Under the pieces are notes generated by a model. That model did not search any database and was not told the origin of the DNA. It saw only the letters and a list, made by a program, of their open reading frames with translations. A stretch of 64,000 nucleotides of DNA, taken from the NCBI RefSeq assembly GCF_011759365.1, contig NZ_JAARLZ010000010.1:62001-126000 (forward strand), given 5' to 3'. The stretch is from Luteibacter anthropi. Its GTDB lineage: Bacteria; Pseudomonadota; Gammaproteobacteria; Xanthomonadales; Rhodanobacteraceae. A program made the position numbers and the translations under genes. This document shows, in pieces, positions 17,665 through 26,390 of this stretch; the first letter of the stretch is position 1, and each line of letters opens with the position of its first letter.

Positions 17665-18372
17665 TCAGAACCAGTCGAGCACTTCGAGCTTGCTGCCCAG
17701 GGCCTTGCTGGCCTTTTTCACTGTCTTTGCGTTGGCATTGACCAGCTTCGCCTCGTCTGCCGCCTTGAGCATCGGCAGGTCGGACAGCGAATCGGCATAG
17801 GCGATGGCCCAGGGACGCGGAATGCCTTCGCGCTTGAGCGAGGCGACCTTCACCGCCTCCACGTTATGTCGCACGAAGTGCACGCCGAACAGGCCACCAC
17901 GGGTCTGTGAGGCCACGAGCTCGCAACCGCCGAGGTTCACCTCATGGAGGATGGCCTCGACCATCGTACGGTCGTTGCCGGTGACGATGACCACACGGTC
18001 GCCGGCATCCACATGCCGGCGCAGGCTCGCCACGGCATCGCGGATGAACACGCCGGGCCGACGGGCGTAGGCGCGCGCATAGGCCGTGACGCGCCTGCGG
18101 TAACTGGCTTCGGTACGGCCGAAGGTGATCACGCGCAGGAACAGCCGGCCGAGGAAACGGTTGCCCGCCACGGTGGGGATCAGGAACGGCACGAAGGGCA
18201 CCACCGGCAGGGCCAGCAGGATGCGCCAGCGCCCGAATCCCTTCAGGCAGTCGCGATAGAAGAGTTCGAGGGTCTGGTGGCGCACGATGACGCCATCGAA
18301 GTCGAACAGAACGACGCGCCGCGCGTCGGCGGCGGAGGCTTGCACCTCCGCCGTCTGAATCCCCTGTGTCAT
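17665..18372 (-). CDS. HAD-superfamily phosphatase (class IB, SerB-like)
   Basis: 235 residues. HAD motif I is VVLFDFDGVIVRHQTLE, motif II VVIVTGNDR, and motif III/IV AIAYADSLSDLPML. A hydrophobic cap segment (LLALPVVPFVPFLIPTVAGN) is typical of the HAD-IB group. Nine bases downstream of trpC on the same strand, so it is the last gene of the trpG-trpD-trpC run; the substrate is unknown and a role in tryptophan synthesis is not implied. Confidence 0.88.
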   Translation of the reverse strand: MTQGIQTAEVQASAADARRVVLFDFDGVIVRHQTLELFYRDCLKGFGRWRILLALPVVPFVPFLIPTVAGNRFLGRLFLRVITFGRTEASYRRRVTAYARAYARRPGVFIRDAVASLRRHVDAGDRVVIVTGNDRTMVEAILHEVNLGGCELVASQTRGGLFGVHFVRHNVEAVKVASLKREGIPRPWAIAYADSLSDLPMLKAADEAKLVNANAKTVKKASKALGSKLEVLDWF

Positions 18373-18381
18373 CGTGTCTCG

Positions 18382-19230
18382 TCAGTGCCGGTGGGAGTGC
18401 GAGGGCGACCCGTAGAAGAGCTTCTTCAGTTCATCGCCCGGATCGGCGGCGCGCATGAAGGCCTCACCGACCAGGAAGGTGTGGATGCCCTTCTCGCGCA
18501 GCACGCGGACGTCTTCCGGCGTGTGGATGCCGGACTCGGCCACGATGGCAGTTTCCTCGCCCACGCGGTCTTTCAGGCGCAGCGACGTGCCCAGCGAGGT
18601 CTCGAAGGTGCGCAGGTTGCGGTTGTTCACGCCGATCAGCGGCGCGGGCATGCCGAGGGCAATCTCCAGCTCCTCTTCGTTGTGGACTTCGACGAGGACG
18701 TCGAGATCCAGCTCGGCCGCCAGCATCGACAGCTCGGTGAGGCGCACCTCGTCGTAGATGCGGTCGCCATCGGCTTCTTTCTGGGCGAAAGCCGCCACGA
18801 TCAGCAGGATGCAGTCGGCACCGATCACGCGGGCCTCGTACACCTGGTATTCGTCGACGATGAAGTCCTTGCGCAGAATGGGCAGGTTGCATGCCGCACG
18901 GGCCTGGGCCACGAAGTCTTCATGGCCCTGGAAGAAGTCGGCATCCGTGAGCACGGACAGGCAGGCCGCACCACCGGCTTCGTAGCTGCGGGCAATGGCC
19001 GCCGGGTCGAAGTCGGGGCGGATCAGGCCCTTGCTGGGGCTGGCCTTCTTGATCTCTGCAATGACCGCCGGCTGGTGGTCGTGCAACTTGGCGTCGATGG
19101 CGGCAACAAAACCGCGGGTATCCGGGAGGTCGGCCACGCGGGCGGCAAGGTCGTCGAGCGTCCGCGTGCGGCTGCGTTCGGCGATCTCTTCCAGCTTGCG
19201 GTCGAGAATGCGGTGGAGGATGTCGGGCAT
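18382..19230 (-). CDS. trpC: Indole-3-glycerol-phosphate synthase
   Basis: 282 residues from the ATG at 19230 (MPDILHRILDRKLEEIAERS). TIM-barrel enzyme that closes the indole ring in tryptophan synthesis. Conserved blocks: VIAEIKKASPSKGLIRPDFD with the catalytic Lys pair, LRKDFIVDEYQVYEARVIGA, IGVNNRNLRTFE, AESGIHTPEDV. A monofunctional TrpC, not fused to TrpF. Downstream of trpD by 50 bases. Confidence 0.98.
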   Translation of the reverse strand: MPDILHRILDRKLEEIAERSRTRTLDDLAARVADLPDTRGFVAAIDAKLHDHQPAVIAEIKKASPSKGLIRPDFDPAAIARSYEAGGAACLSVLTDADFFQGHEDFVAQARAACNLPILRKDFIVDEYQVYEARVIGADCILLIVAAFAQKEADGDRIYDEVRLTELSMLAAELDLDVLVEVHNEEELEIALGMPAPLIGVNNRNLRTFETSLGTSLRLKDRVGEETAIVAESGIHTPEDVRVLREKGIHTFLVGEAFMRAADPGDELKKLFYGSPSHSHRH

Positions 19231-19280
19231 CGATGCGCTTCCTAGTGGTAAGGCCGGCACGCGGGGACGTGCCGGCGATA

Positions 19281-20312
19281 TCAGGCGCCGAGCCGCTGGG
19301 TAGCGGCCACGAACGAGTTCATTTTTGCACGAGCCGCACCGCTTGCGATGGTCTCGCGCGCCAGATCGATGCCGGCCTGGATGGTCGGGACCACATCGGC
19401 CGTGTAAAGGGCCGCACCTGCGTTGAGGCAGACGATGTCATGTGGCACCCCCGGCACGCCGGAAATGGCGTCCAGGAGCATCGCCCGGGACTCGGTCGAA
19501 TCGTCCACGCGCAGGTTGCGACTGGAGGCCATCGAGAGCCCGAAATCCTCGGGTTCGATTTCATACTCGCTGACCTTGCCGTCCCGCAACTCTCCGACGA
19601 GGGTAGCGGCGCCGAGGGAAATCTCATCCATGCCGTCGCGCCCCCACACCACCAGTGCATGCTTCGCACCGAGCGCCTGCAACACCCTCACCTGGATGCC
19701 CACCAGATCGGGATGGAACACGCCCATCAGGATGTTCTGCGCGCCAGCCGGGTTGGTGAGCGGGCCCAGGATGTTGAAGATGGTGCGCACGCCCATTTCG
19801 CGACGCACGGGCGACACCACCTTCATCGCCGGATGGTGATTGGGCGCAAACATGAAGCCGATATCGGTCTCGTCCATGCACACGGCCACCTGCGCCGGCA
19901 ACAGGTCGATGCGTGCGCCAAGGGCTTCGAGCACATCGGCGCTGCCCGACTTCGACGACACGCTGCGGCCGCCATGCTTCGCCACGCGGGCGCCGGCAGC
20001 GGCCGCGACGAACATGGACGCCGTCGAAATATTGAACGTGGAAGCGCCATCGCCGCCGGTGCCGACGATGTCGATGAAATGCGGATGGGGGCCGGCCTCC
20101 ACCTTTGCCGAAAGCTCACGCATCACGCGCGCCGCGCCGGTGATTTCGCCGACGGTTTCCTTCTTCACGCGAAGGCCGGTGAGAATGGCCGCCGTCATGA
20201 GCGGACTGACATCGCCGCGCATGATCTGGTGCATCAGTTCGATCATCTCGTCATGGAAGATTTCGCGATGTTCGATGGTTCGCTGGAGGGCCTCTGAGGC
20301 GGTAATCGTCAT
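19281..20312 (-). CDS. trpD: Anthranilate phosphoribosyltransferase
   Basis: 343 residues from the ATG at 20312 ([20 protein letters not shown]). Second step of tryptophan synthesis. PRPP-binding GTGGDG is in [17 protein letters not shown], followed by [20 protein letters not shown]. Twenty-one bases after trpG on the same strand. Confidence 0.98.
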   Translation of the reverse strand: MTITASEALQRTIEHREIFHDEMIELMHQIMRGDVSPLMTAAILTGLRVKKETVGEITGAARVMRELSAKVEAGPHPHFIDIVGTGGDGASTFNISTASMFVAAAAGARVAKHGGRSVSSKSGSADVLEALGARIDLLPAQVAVCMDETDIGFMFAPNHHPAMKVVSPVRREMGVRTIFNILGPLTNPAGAQNILMGVFHPDLVGIQVRVLQALGAKHALVVWGRDGMDEISLGAATLVGELRDGKVSEYEIEPEDFGLSMASSRNLRVDDSTESRAMLLDAISGVPGVPHDIVCLNAGAALYTADVVPTIQAGIDLARETIASGAARAKMNSFVAATQRLGA

Positions 20313-20333
20313 GGAACGTGGCATCCGTGGGAA

Positions 20334-20930
20334 TTACGCGGCAAGCGGCAGCGGCATGCCGAGGAAGTTGCGCAGCAGGTCGTGGCCGTGCTGCGTCAGG
20401 ATCGACTCGGGATGGAACTGCACACCCTCGATGTTCAGCGTGCGATGACGCAAGCCCATGATCTCGTCGATGGAACCGTCCTCGCGTTCGGTCCAGGCGG
20501 TCACTTCAAGACAGTCGGGCACGGAGCCCTTCTCGACCACCAGCGAATGGTATCGGGTGGCCTCGAACGGATTCGGCAGGCCGGCGAAGACGCCCAGGCC
20601 CTTGTGTTTCACCGGTGAGGTCTTGCCGTGCATGATCTCCCGCGCGCGGATCACCTTGCCGCCGAACACCTGGCCGATGGCCTGATGCCCCAGGCACACA
20701 CCGAAGATCGGCACCTCACCGGCCATTTCGCGCAGGATGTCGATGGACACCCCGGAGTCGTCCGGCGTACCCGGCCCTGGCGAGATCATGATCCTCGACG
20801 GCGCCAGCGCCCGGATGTCCGCCACCGTGAGCGCATCGTTGCGCACCACCTTCACCTCCTGTCCCAGCTCGCCCAGGTACTGGACGAGGTTGAAGGTGAA
20901 GCTGTCGTAGTTGTCGATCATCAAGAGCAC
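20334..20930 (-). CDS. trpG: Anthranilate synthase glutamine amidotransferase subunit
   Basis: 198 residues from a GTG at 20930 giving [20 protein letters not shown], which matches the usual [11 protein letters not shown] start; an ATG at 20921 is the alternative. Class I amidotransferase: nucleophile Cys in [12 protein letters not shown], oxyanion region [11 protein letters not shown], His and Glu in VQFHPESI. In other genomes the same subunit may also serve p-aminobenzoate synthesis. First gene of trpG-trpD-trpC-HAD; trpE is not in the window. Confidence 0.97.
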   Translation of the reverse strand: MLLMIDNYDSFTFNLVQYLGELGQEVKVVRNDALTVADIRALAPSRIMISPGPGTPDDSGVSIDILREMAGEVPIFGVCLGHQAIGQVFGGKVIRAREIMHGKTSPVKHKGLGVFAGLPNPFEATRYHSLVVEKGSVPDCLEVTAWTEREDGSIDEIMGLRHRTLNIEGVQFHPESILTQHGHDLLRNFLGMPLPLAA

Positions 20931-21443
20931 AAGGCACCCAATAGGCTGATTTTCATTGACATTTCGTGCCGGATACGGCGCTTGCGCAGTCCTGCGGACA
21001 GACGGCCATACGGGCCGTCGGCAGGGCGAATGATGAGGCACGAGCGCAGGCCACGGCCAGAGCCGCAGCATACGGGGCCGGAAACCATGGGATCGGGGGG
21101 ATGGGACAAGGGCTGTCTCCTCGGATGGGAGCCGCCTTATCGGGGGAGTTTTCTTAAGAATGACCTTGTCCACCGATACGGCGGCAAGGTGGCGGACGAA
21201 CCGCAACGACGTGCCGCTTCCTAGGGGAAGCGCCACCACTTGGCGATGGAAGGCGAAGTGCAGAAGGTCATCGGGCTAGTCTTTGCAGGGCCATCGGCGT
21301 GTGCCGATGAGTTCGGTCCTGAGAGTATCAGCCGATCTGGCCCGCGTCCAATGGGCTTGCCTGTAGGAGCGCGCCTTGCGCGCGACCGGTTATGGCGAAA
21401 CCCGGTCGCGCGCAAGGCGCGCTCCTACAGGGCACTGCTGGAA
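20931..21443. other. Long intergenic stretch containing one REP-like palindrome
   Basis: About 510 bases between trpG and the tautomerase gene. Apart from the palindrome at 21363-21428 there is no convincing gene. The part next to trpG must hold its promoter; no leader peptide or attenuator was recognised. Confidence 0.5.
21363..21428. repeat. REP-like palindrome, copy 1
   Basis: Arms GTAGGAGCGCGCCTTGCGCG and its reverse complement, continuing through CGACCGG, around a short centre. A perfect stem of about 27 bases. Same family as the copies at 42640, 44817, 47792 and 53548-53781. Confidence 0.95.
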
Positions 21444-21827
21444 TCAGAGTGCGTACTGCGCAATCCCGTTGCCAAACGACCAGTTGATCTTGCTCGTTTC
21501 ACTGATGTTGATGAAGACATCTTCCGGCCGGATGCCCGGCGACGCTTCGAGATGCTCCACGATGCGCCTGAAGAGCGCTTTCTTCTTGTCTACCGTGCGC
21601 GAGTCATTGCAGAAGATCTGCACGATCACCAGGTCGTCGCTGCGCGAGATGCCCAGGTAACCCGGGTCGTAATCGAATTCATCGGCATCGTGCTGGCTAA
21701 CGAGAATGAAGCGATCGTTCTCCGGCACGTCGAACACTTCGCGCATGGCGGTATAGATGCCGTTGCGCAGGGCGGCGAGATACGAGGACGGCTTGCCACG
21801 GCGCAAGGCGATGCGTACGAGGGGCAT
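21444..21827 (-). CDS. Tautomerase-family protein
   Basis: 127 residues starting MPLVRIALRRGKPSSYLAAL, with Pro at position 2, the catalytic base of the 4-oxalocrotonate tautomerase superfamily once Met is removed. Then REVFDVPENDRFILVSQHDA and PEDVFINISETSKINWSFGN, matching the larger tautomerase_2 group. The substrate is unknown. Fifteen bases follow the DUF4865 gene, so they are probably one operon. Confidence 0.92.
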   Translation of the reverse strand: MPLVRIALRRGKPSSYLAALRNGIYTAMREVFDVPENDRFILVSQHDADEFDYDPGYLGISRSDDLVIVQIFCNDSRTVDKKKALFRRIVEHLEASPGIRPEDVFINISETSKINWSFGNGIAQYAL

Positions 21828-21842
21828 GGGAATTCTCCAGGT

Positions 21843-22427
21843 TCAATGAGGATCGAGGGATAGACCGGTCGAGACGTGACCGACCGTGTAAAGCTGCACC
21901 TCGTCGCGGGCAAGGTCGGGGCGCGCTTGTGGCCATAGGCGGAAGCGAACGAGGCTCCATGTAGTCGGCTCGAACGCACTGAGCGCAGCAACCGCTCCGT
22001 CAGCCATCGCGTCGGCATTGTGCTGCGCTTCGCGCTGCCGCCATGCGTCCAGCGCCGCATACAGTGGGATATTCTCCCGCTGCGACGAGGCACATACGGC
22101 ACTCGTCAGGTCATCATTGACGACGGAATTCCATACTGACCATGTCGCAACAGAAGGCCGCCCGAAGGCATCGATGACGCTGTTGAACCCGCTACCGCAC
22201 AGGAAGGCATTCATGCCCTCGTTGTCGTCCCACAGGTAGAACGGTGCATACAGGTTATCGCGCGAAGGCAACGACGCAGACTGCCGTTCCGCGGCCAGGT
22301 ACGCCTTGAAGCGCAGGCCGGCCAGGCCATCCGTGCGATGACCGCGTTCGGCGATGCGTCGATGGATGATCGACATGTCGTAATCGGCAGGTAGCAGGAA
22401 ACCGTACTGCATGGCGTACATGGTCAC
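21843..22427 (-). CDS. DUF4865-family protein
   Basis: 194 residues beginning MTMYAMQYGFLLPADYDMSI, with FYLWDDNEGMNAFLCGSGFN and FGRPSVATW, as in DUF4865 proteins, which often lie beside tautomerase genes. Probably a dimeric alpha-beta barrel-like small enzyme; the reaction is not known. It overlaps the end of the CMD-like gene by four bases, so the three minus-strand genes likely form one transcript divergent from the LysR gene. Confidence 0.88.
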   Translation of the reverse strand: MTMYAMQYGFLLPADYDMSIIHRRIAERGHRTDGLAGLRFKAYLAAERQSASLPSRDNLYAPFYLWDDNEGMNAFLCGSGFNSVIDAFGRPSVATWSVWNSVVNDDLTSAVCASSQRENIPLYAALDAWRQREAQHNADAMADGAVAALSAFEPTTWSLVRFRLWPQARPDLARDEVQLYTVGHVSTGLSLDPH

Positions 22428-22728
22428 TTTCCGACGCCGCGAAGCAGGTTTAGCGCGGAAGCCGCGACGGGCCAGCCTGCATAGAACGCCAGGTGAGTCA
22501 CCAGCTCGGCCAGCTCATCCGATGACACACCGTTCTGGCGGGCAAGGCGCAGATGAAACGGCAATTGCTCGACGCGGTTCATGGCTACCAGTACGGCCAC
22601 GGTCACCAGGCTGCGGTCCCGCGAAGCGAGTTCCTGGCGTTTCCAGACGTCGCCAAAGAGCACCTCATCGGTAATTCGGCAAACCGGGGAGCGATGTCTT
22701 GGTAGACCTGACCGTAGGAGGTTGCCAT
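22424..22728 (-). pseudogene. Carboxymuconolactone-decarboxylase-family protein, frameshifted
   Basis: From the ATG at 22728 the frame reads MATSYGQVYQDIAPRFAEL and then loses homology; one frame over the sequence continues TDEVLFGDVWKRQELASRDR and SLVTVAVLVAMNRVEQLPFH to a stop at 22424. Restoring one base near 22680 would give a normal CMD-family protein of about 101 residues. The conserved Cys-x-x-His of peroxidase-type members is not present in either part. It may be a genuine mutation or a sequencing error. Part of the operon with DUF4865 and tautomerase. Confidence 0.75.
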
Positions 22729-22832
22729 AAGATTTCTTCCGGATGAGGGGGCTTGACGGTGTCCAAGGTAGCGAGGACAGTTCATCCCGAAAATCGGAAA
22801 ATTCAGAATCAACCATTCGATAAATCGGTACG

Positions 22833-23735
22833 ATGGCCATGCGACGGGTGAACTTCGATCTTGATGTGCTGCGCAGCTTCGTCGTCGGCGTAGACCTCGG
22901 CAGCTTCGCCAGGGCGGCCGACCGGCTCGGGCGCTCCACTTCGGCGGTGAGTGCCCAGCTGAAGAAGCTGGAAGAACAGGCCGGCGTACCGGTGCTCCGT
23001 CGCAACGGGCGCGGCATGGCGCTTACCGAGTCGGGCGAGACCCTGCTCGGCTATGCGCGACGCCTGCTCGACCTCAACGACGAAGCCGCTTCGGCCATCC
23101 AGGGCCAGCCGCTGGAAGGTCGTGTCAGGCTGGGCTTGCAGGAAGACTTCGGCGAATGGCTGCTGCCCGACGTGCTCGGTCACTTCATTCGTGCGCATCC
23201 GAAGCTGCGCATCGAAGTACGCATCGCCCGCAATTCGGCACTGATGGATGGTGTGGGCGGCGGTGAACTGGATCTGGCGCTGGCGTGGACGACGGAAGCC
23301 CGCCGCCTTCCTGTGGGCCGCATTGATGCCGTACCGATGCGCTGGATCGGTCCCGGCGCGGGCCTGCCAGCCTTCGCCTTCGATATGGCCGATCCCCTGC
23401 CCCTCATCGTGCTCGAATCGCCCTGCCTGATGCGCACGGCGGCCATCGAGGCACTCGACCGTGCAGGCATCCCCTGGCGCATCGCCTTCACCAGCGCCAG
23501 CCTCGCGGGACTCTGGGCAGCGGTGAAGGCCGGCCTTGGCGTGAGTGTCCGCACACCGCTGGGCCTGCCGGCGAGCGTGCGCGCGCTGGAGCCGGGCGAA
23601 GGCGGCCTGCCTGCGCTGCCCACGCTAGGCCTTGGTGTATTTCACGCGGCCACTGCCACGACGCCCGCCGTGGAACGCCTGTCGGCACTGATCCTCGAAC
23701 GACTCGCGGAACCGGTGCCCGTCCAGGCCGCCTAA
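22833..23735 (+). CDS. LysR-family transcriptional regulator
   Basis: 300 residues. N-terminal winged helix-turn-helix (SFVVGVDLGSFARAADRLGR, STSAVSAQLKKLEEQAG) and a type 2 periplasmic-binding-like effector domain from about residue 90. Divergent from the CMD-DUF4865-tautomerase operon with a 104-base spacer, the usual arrangement for a LysR protein controlling its neighbour. Confidence 0.93.
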   Translation: MAMRRVNFDLDVLRSFVVGVDLGSFARAADRLGRSTSAVSAQLKKLEEQAGVPVLRRNGRGMALTESGETLLGYARRLLDLNDEAASAIQGQPLEGRVRLGLQEDFGEWLLPDVLGHFIRAHPKLRIEVRIARNSALMDGVGGGELDLALAWTTEARRLPVGRIDAVPMRWIGPGAGLPAFAFDMADPLPLIVLESPCLMRTAAIEALDRAGIPWRIAFTSASLAGLWAAVKAGLGVSVRTPLGLPASVRALEPGEGGLPALPTLGLGVFHAATATTPAVERLSALILERLAEPVPVQAA

Positions 23736-23777
23736 CCTATCGGCGAGCACACCAGGGTGGCCGCCGACAGAACATCC

Positions 23778-24329
23778 TTAGGCCAGCGTTGCGAGCAGGG
23801 TCTGCGTGTCGGTGGTTTCGGCAATACGCGGGAAAATGCGTGTCACGCTGTTTTCGTGTGCATCGGCGTTGAGGTCGGTCATCGCATCGGGCACCAGCAC
23901 CACGTGATAGCCCAGTTCGTTGGCATAGCGCGCCGTGGATTCCACGCCGACGCTCGTCGCGATGCCCACGATCACCACCTGCTCCACACCTTGGCCGCGC
24001 AGCCAGGCATCGAGGTCGGTGTCCTGGAAGGCGCCCCAGCGCTGCTTGCTGACGAGGTGGTCGGTGGGCGCTTGTTCAAGTTCCGGCACCAGTTCGATGA
24101 AGCTCGGATCTTCCGGGAATGCGCGATGGCCGGCATCGCTGCGACCCGGCGCGGAGGCAACGACATTCACCAGCACCACGGGACGCCCGCTCGCACGAAA
24201 GGCCTTCGCCAGTGCAGCGGATCGCTCCACGACCTGCGCCGAGGGAGTGACGGTGGGAAGGCCGACGATGCCCTTCTGCAGATCGATGACGATCAGGGCG
24301 GCGTTGGCGTCGAGTTGGCTAAGCGGCAT
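23778..24329 (-). CDS. Isochorismatase-like hydrolase lacking the catalytic Cys
   Basis: 183 residues from MPLSQLDANAALIVIDLQKG (ATG at 24329; another at 24338 is possible). The family Asp is in VIDLQKG and a Lys in LVSKQRWGAF. The cysteine motif of the family (T-x-x-C-V) reads IATSVGVESTARYAN, with Gly at the nucleophile position. It may therefore be inactive as an amidohydrolase or use another chemistry. The start overlaps the end of the MFS gene, so the two are probably cotranslated behind the MarR gene. Confidence 0.88.
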   Translation of the reverse strand: MPLSQLDANAALIVIDLQKGIVGLPTVTPSAQVVERSAALAKAFRASGRPVVLVNVVASAPGRSDAGHRAFPEDPSFIELVPELEQAPTDHLVSKQRWGAFQDTDLDAWLRGQGVEQVVIVGIATSVGVESTARYANELGYHVVLVPDAMTDLNADAHENSVTRIFPRIAETTDTQTLLATLA

Positions 24330-25746
24330 GGGAGGCATCTCGGGAGTGGTTGGGGGATGACGACGAAGGGACGGCACGCGGCAAGGTGCGATCGAACACG
24401 GTGGCGACGAGCAGCACGAGGCTGATGCCACCGATCACGTAGGCGAGGATGTGCATGCCGCCATCGGTAGCGTGGTGGCCATAGGCAACGCCCAGCACGC
24501 TGGTCGCGAGGATCGCGCCGATGTACGACGCCGTGCGTTGCAGGCCGGAGGCCATGCCGAGCTGGTCGGCCGGCGCCTGGAGATACACGGCGGCCTGCGT
24601 GGACGTGGAAGCGAGACCCTGCGGAACACCGAAGAACGCCACGGCCGCGGCAATCAGCCACAAAGGCGACGCCGACGTGAGGCAAAGCAGGCAGATGCAG
24701 CCGAGGATCGATGCAGCAAAGGCCAGCAGGAAGGGCCCGCGAAGGCCGCGCGTCCTCGCGCCAAGGATGGACGCCACGCCGCCCACGATCGACAGCGGCA
24801 GGGTCGCCAGGCCCGCCGTGGCGGCAGAGTAACCCGCCGCGCTTTCCAGCCATTGGGCAAAGCCATAGAACACGCAGTACACCGTGGTGAAGACCGCCAT
24901 CGCACGCAGGTAGGTCACCGTGAGCGGCAGATGCTTTGCCAGCATGCGCAGGTCGAGGAATGGTTCAGGGCGACGCAGCGAGTGCACGACAAGCAGGACG
25001 CACAGCGCGGCAGCGACGGGCAGCATCGCCCAGCGCGGGTGCTCCAGATCCATCAGGAAGGTCATCAGCGCCAGCAACATGCCGGCGAACAGGCCGATGC
25101 CGATCAGATCCAGTTCCCGCACGAGTGCACCGCGAGGCAGGTGACGCGGCGGGTCCACGGGCACCCACGCCAGCACCATCACCAGCGTGAACAAGGCCAG
25201 TGGAATGTTGACGGTAAAGATGGCATGCCAGCCGAACGCGCCGGTGAGCACCCCGCCAAGCACGGGCCCCACGGCCGAGGTTGCGATGCCGGTGAATGAC
25301 AGCACGCCCATGGCGATACGCGGCGGCGCGCTACCGCTTTGCTCCGCCCGTTCGCGGAACAGGCGCATGGCCGACGGATAAGCGCCCGACGTGCCGATGC
25401 CCAGCATCACGCGCACGACCACCAGCCAGCCCAGCGACGGCGCCCAGCGTCCGGCGACACCGGCCAGCGCCACCAGCAGCAGCGACACGATATAGACGCG
25501 GCGCGCTCCCAGCAGATCGGCAAGCCGGCCCATGGTCGGCTGGGCCACGGCACTGGTGAGGTACAGGCCCGCGATCAGCCAGCCGGTCTGCGCGACCGAG
25601 GCGTGGAAGTCCTGCGAGATGGGGACGAGGGCCGTGGCGATCGTCGTCGAATTGATCGGGTTGAGCGACGAGCCCAGGGCCAGCGGAAGCACGAAGCGCG
25701 GACCGAAGGGCTTGCCCGGGCCCGCCACGGCGCGTGAGCGGTTCAT
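24319..25746 (-). CDS. MFS multidrug-type transporter
   Basis: 475 residues with about 14 hydrophobic segments, the DHA2-like size. The MFS motif A region is PTMGRLADLLGARRVYIVSL; motif C region GVLSFTGIATSAVGPVLGGV. Proteins of this group export drugs by proton antiport; the substrate is unknown. It lies directly after a MarR gene (ATGA overlap) that has a palindromic operator in front, a classic repressor-pump unit. Confidence 0.93.
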   Translation of the reverse strand: MNRSRAVAGPGKPFGPRFVLPLALGSSLNPINSTTIATALVPISQDFHASVAQTGWLIAGLYLTSAVAQPTMGRLADLLGARRVYIVSLLLVALAGVAGRWAPSLGWLVVVRVMLGIGTSGAYPSAMRLFRERAEQSGSAPPRIAMGVLSFTGIATSAVGPVLGGVLTGAFGWHAIFTVNIPLALFTLVMVLAWVPVDPPRHLPRGALVRELDLIGIGLFAGMLLALMTFLMDLEHPRWAMLPVAAALCVLLVVHSLRRPEPFLDLRMLAKHLPLTVTYLRAMAVFTTVYCVFYGFAQWLESAAGYSAATAGLATLPLSIVGGVASILGARTRGLRGPFLLAFAASILGCICLLCLTSASPLWLIAAAVAFFGVPQGLASTSTQAAVYLQAPADQLGMASGLQRTASYIGAILATSVLGVAYGHHATDGGMHILAYVIGGISLVLLVATVFDRTLPRAVPSSSSPNHSRDASHAA

Positions 25747-26192
25747 CCCTCGGCCGGCGTATCGGCGAGGCGGGCAATCACACTCGCGGCGCGGGCCAGT
25801 TCGTCTCGCTCTGCCTCGTCCAGGCTGCCGAGGGCTTCGGACAACCAGGCGAGCTTGATCCGCCGGGTACGCTCACGCACGCCGCGCCCGGCGTCCGTCA
25901 GCGAGAACAGGAACTGGCGGCCATCGCTGGGATGCGGGGAACGCTCCACCAGCCCTTCGCCTTCCAGGACGGCCAGCGAGGCGCCCATCGACTGCGGCTT
26001 GACCGCCTCGGCCCGGGCAAGGTCTGCCGTGGAGGTCGGCCCCATGGCATCCAGGCGCGCCAGGATGACGGACTGCGACCAGGTGAGCTCCAGCCGGTTG
26101 GACTCGGCGCGCAGGCGGCGTACCAGCTGTCCGCAGGCGGTGAGCAGGTCGGTGGCGATGGCTTCGATATCGGGGCTGGTGGGCGAGGTCAT
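25743..26192 (-). CDS. MarR-family repressor
   Basis: 149 residues. Winged helix with ARLDAMGPTSTADLARAEAV, SMGASLAVLEGEGLVER and the wing SDGRQFLFSLTDAG. Its last codon overlaps the MFS start (ATGA), so the two are coupled. A perfect palindrome 22 bases before its start is the likely self-regulated operator. Confidence 0.94.
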   Translation of the reverse strand: MTSPTSPDIEAIATDLLTACGQLVRRLRAESNRLELTWSQSVILARLDAMGPTSTADLARAEAVKPQSMGASLAVLEGEGLVERSPHPSDGRQFLFSLTDAGRGVRERTRRIKLAWLSEALGSLDEAERDELARAASVIARLADTPAEG

Positions 26193-26213
26193 GCGATCAC
26201 GCTACGCTTCGAC

Positions 26214-26248
26214 AGGCAAACTTGCAAGGTAAACTTGCAAGTTTGCCT
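26214..26248. promoter_or_regulatory. Palindromic operator of the MarR-MFS operon
   Basis: Perfect 15-base inverted repeat (AGGCAAACTTGCAAG and CTTGCAAGTTTGCCT) with a 5-base centre; a half-site AACTTGCAAG also repeats directly. It begins 22 bases upstream of the marR start codon, where a repressor would cover the promoter. No other copy noticed in the window. Confidence 0.75.
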
Positions 26249-26390
26249 TCGAAACATCCTGCGAACCTCCATCGGCCGAAACAGGCTCGCGTCCCGGCGC
26301 TTTTCAAAATACAGTCGCACCGTGAAGGCATGGCCGGGAGTTTTGTGATCCAACCGAACCGCAACACGGACGACAGGCCGGACGTGCCCC

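Noticed and set aside
20940-21230. Small open frames upstream of trpG as a leader peptide
   Set aside because: No short frame with clustered Trp codons next to a terminator-like hairpin was seen.
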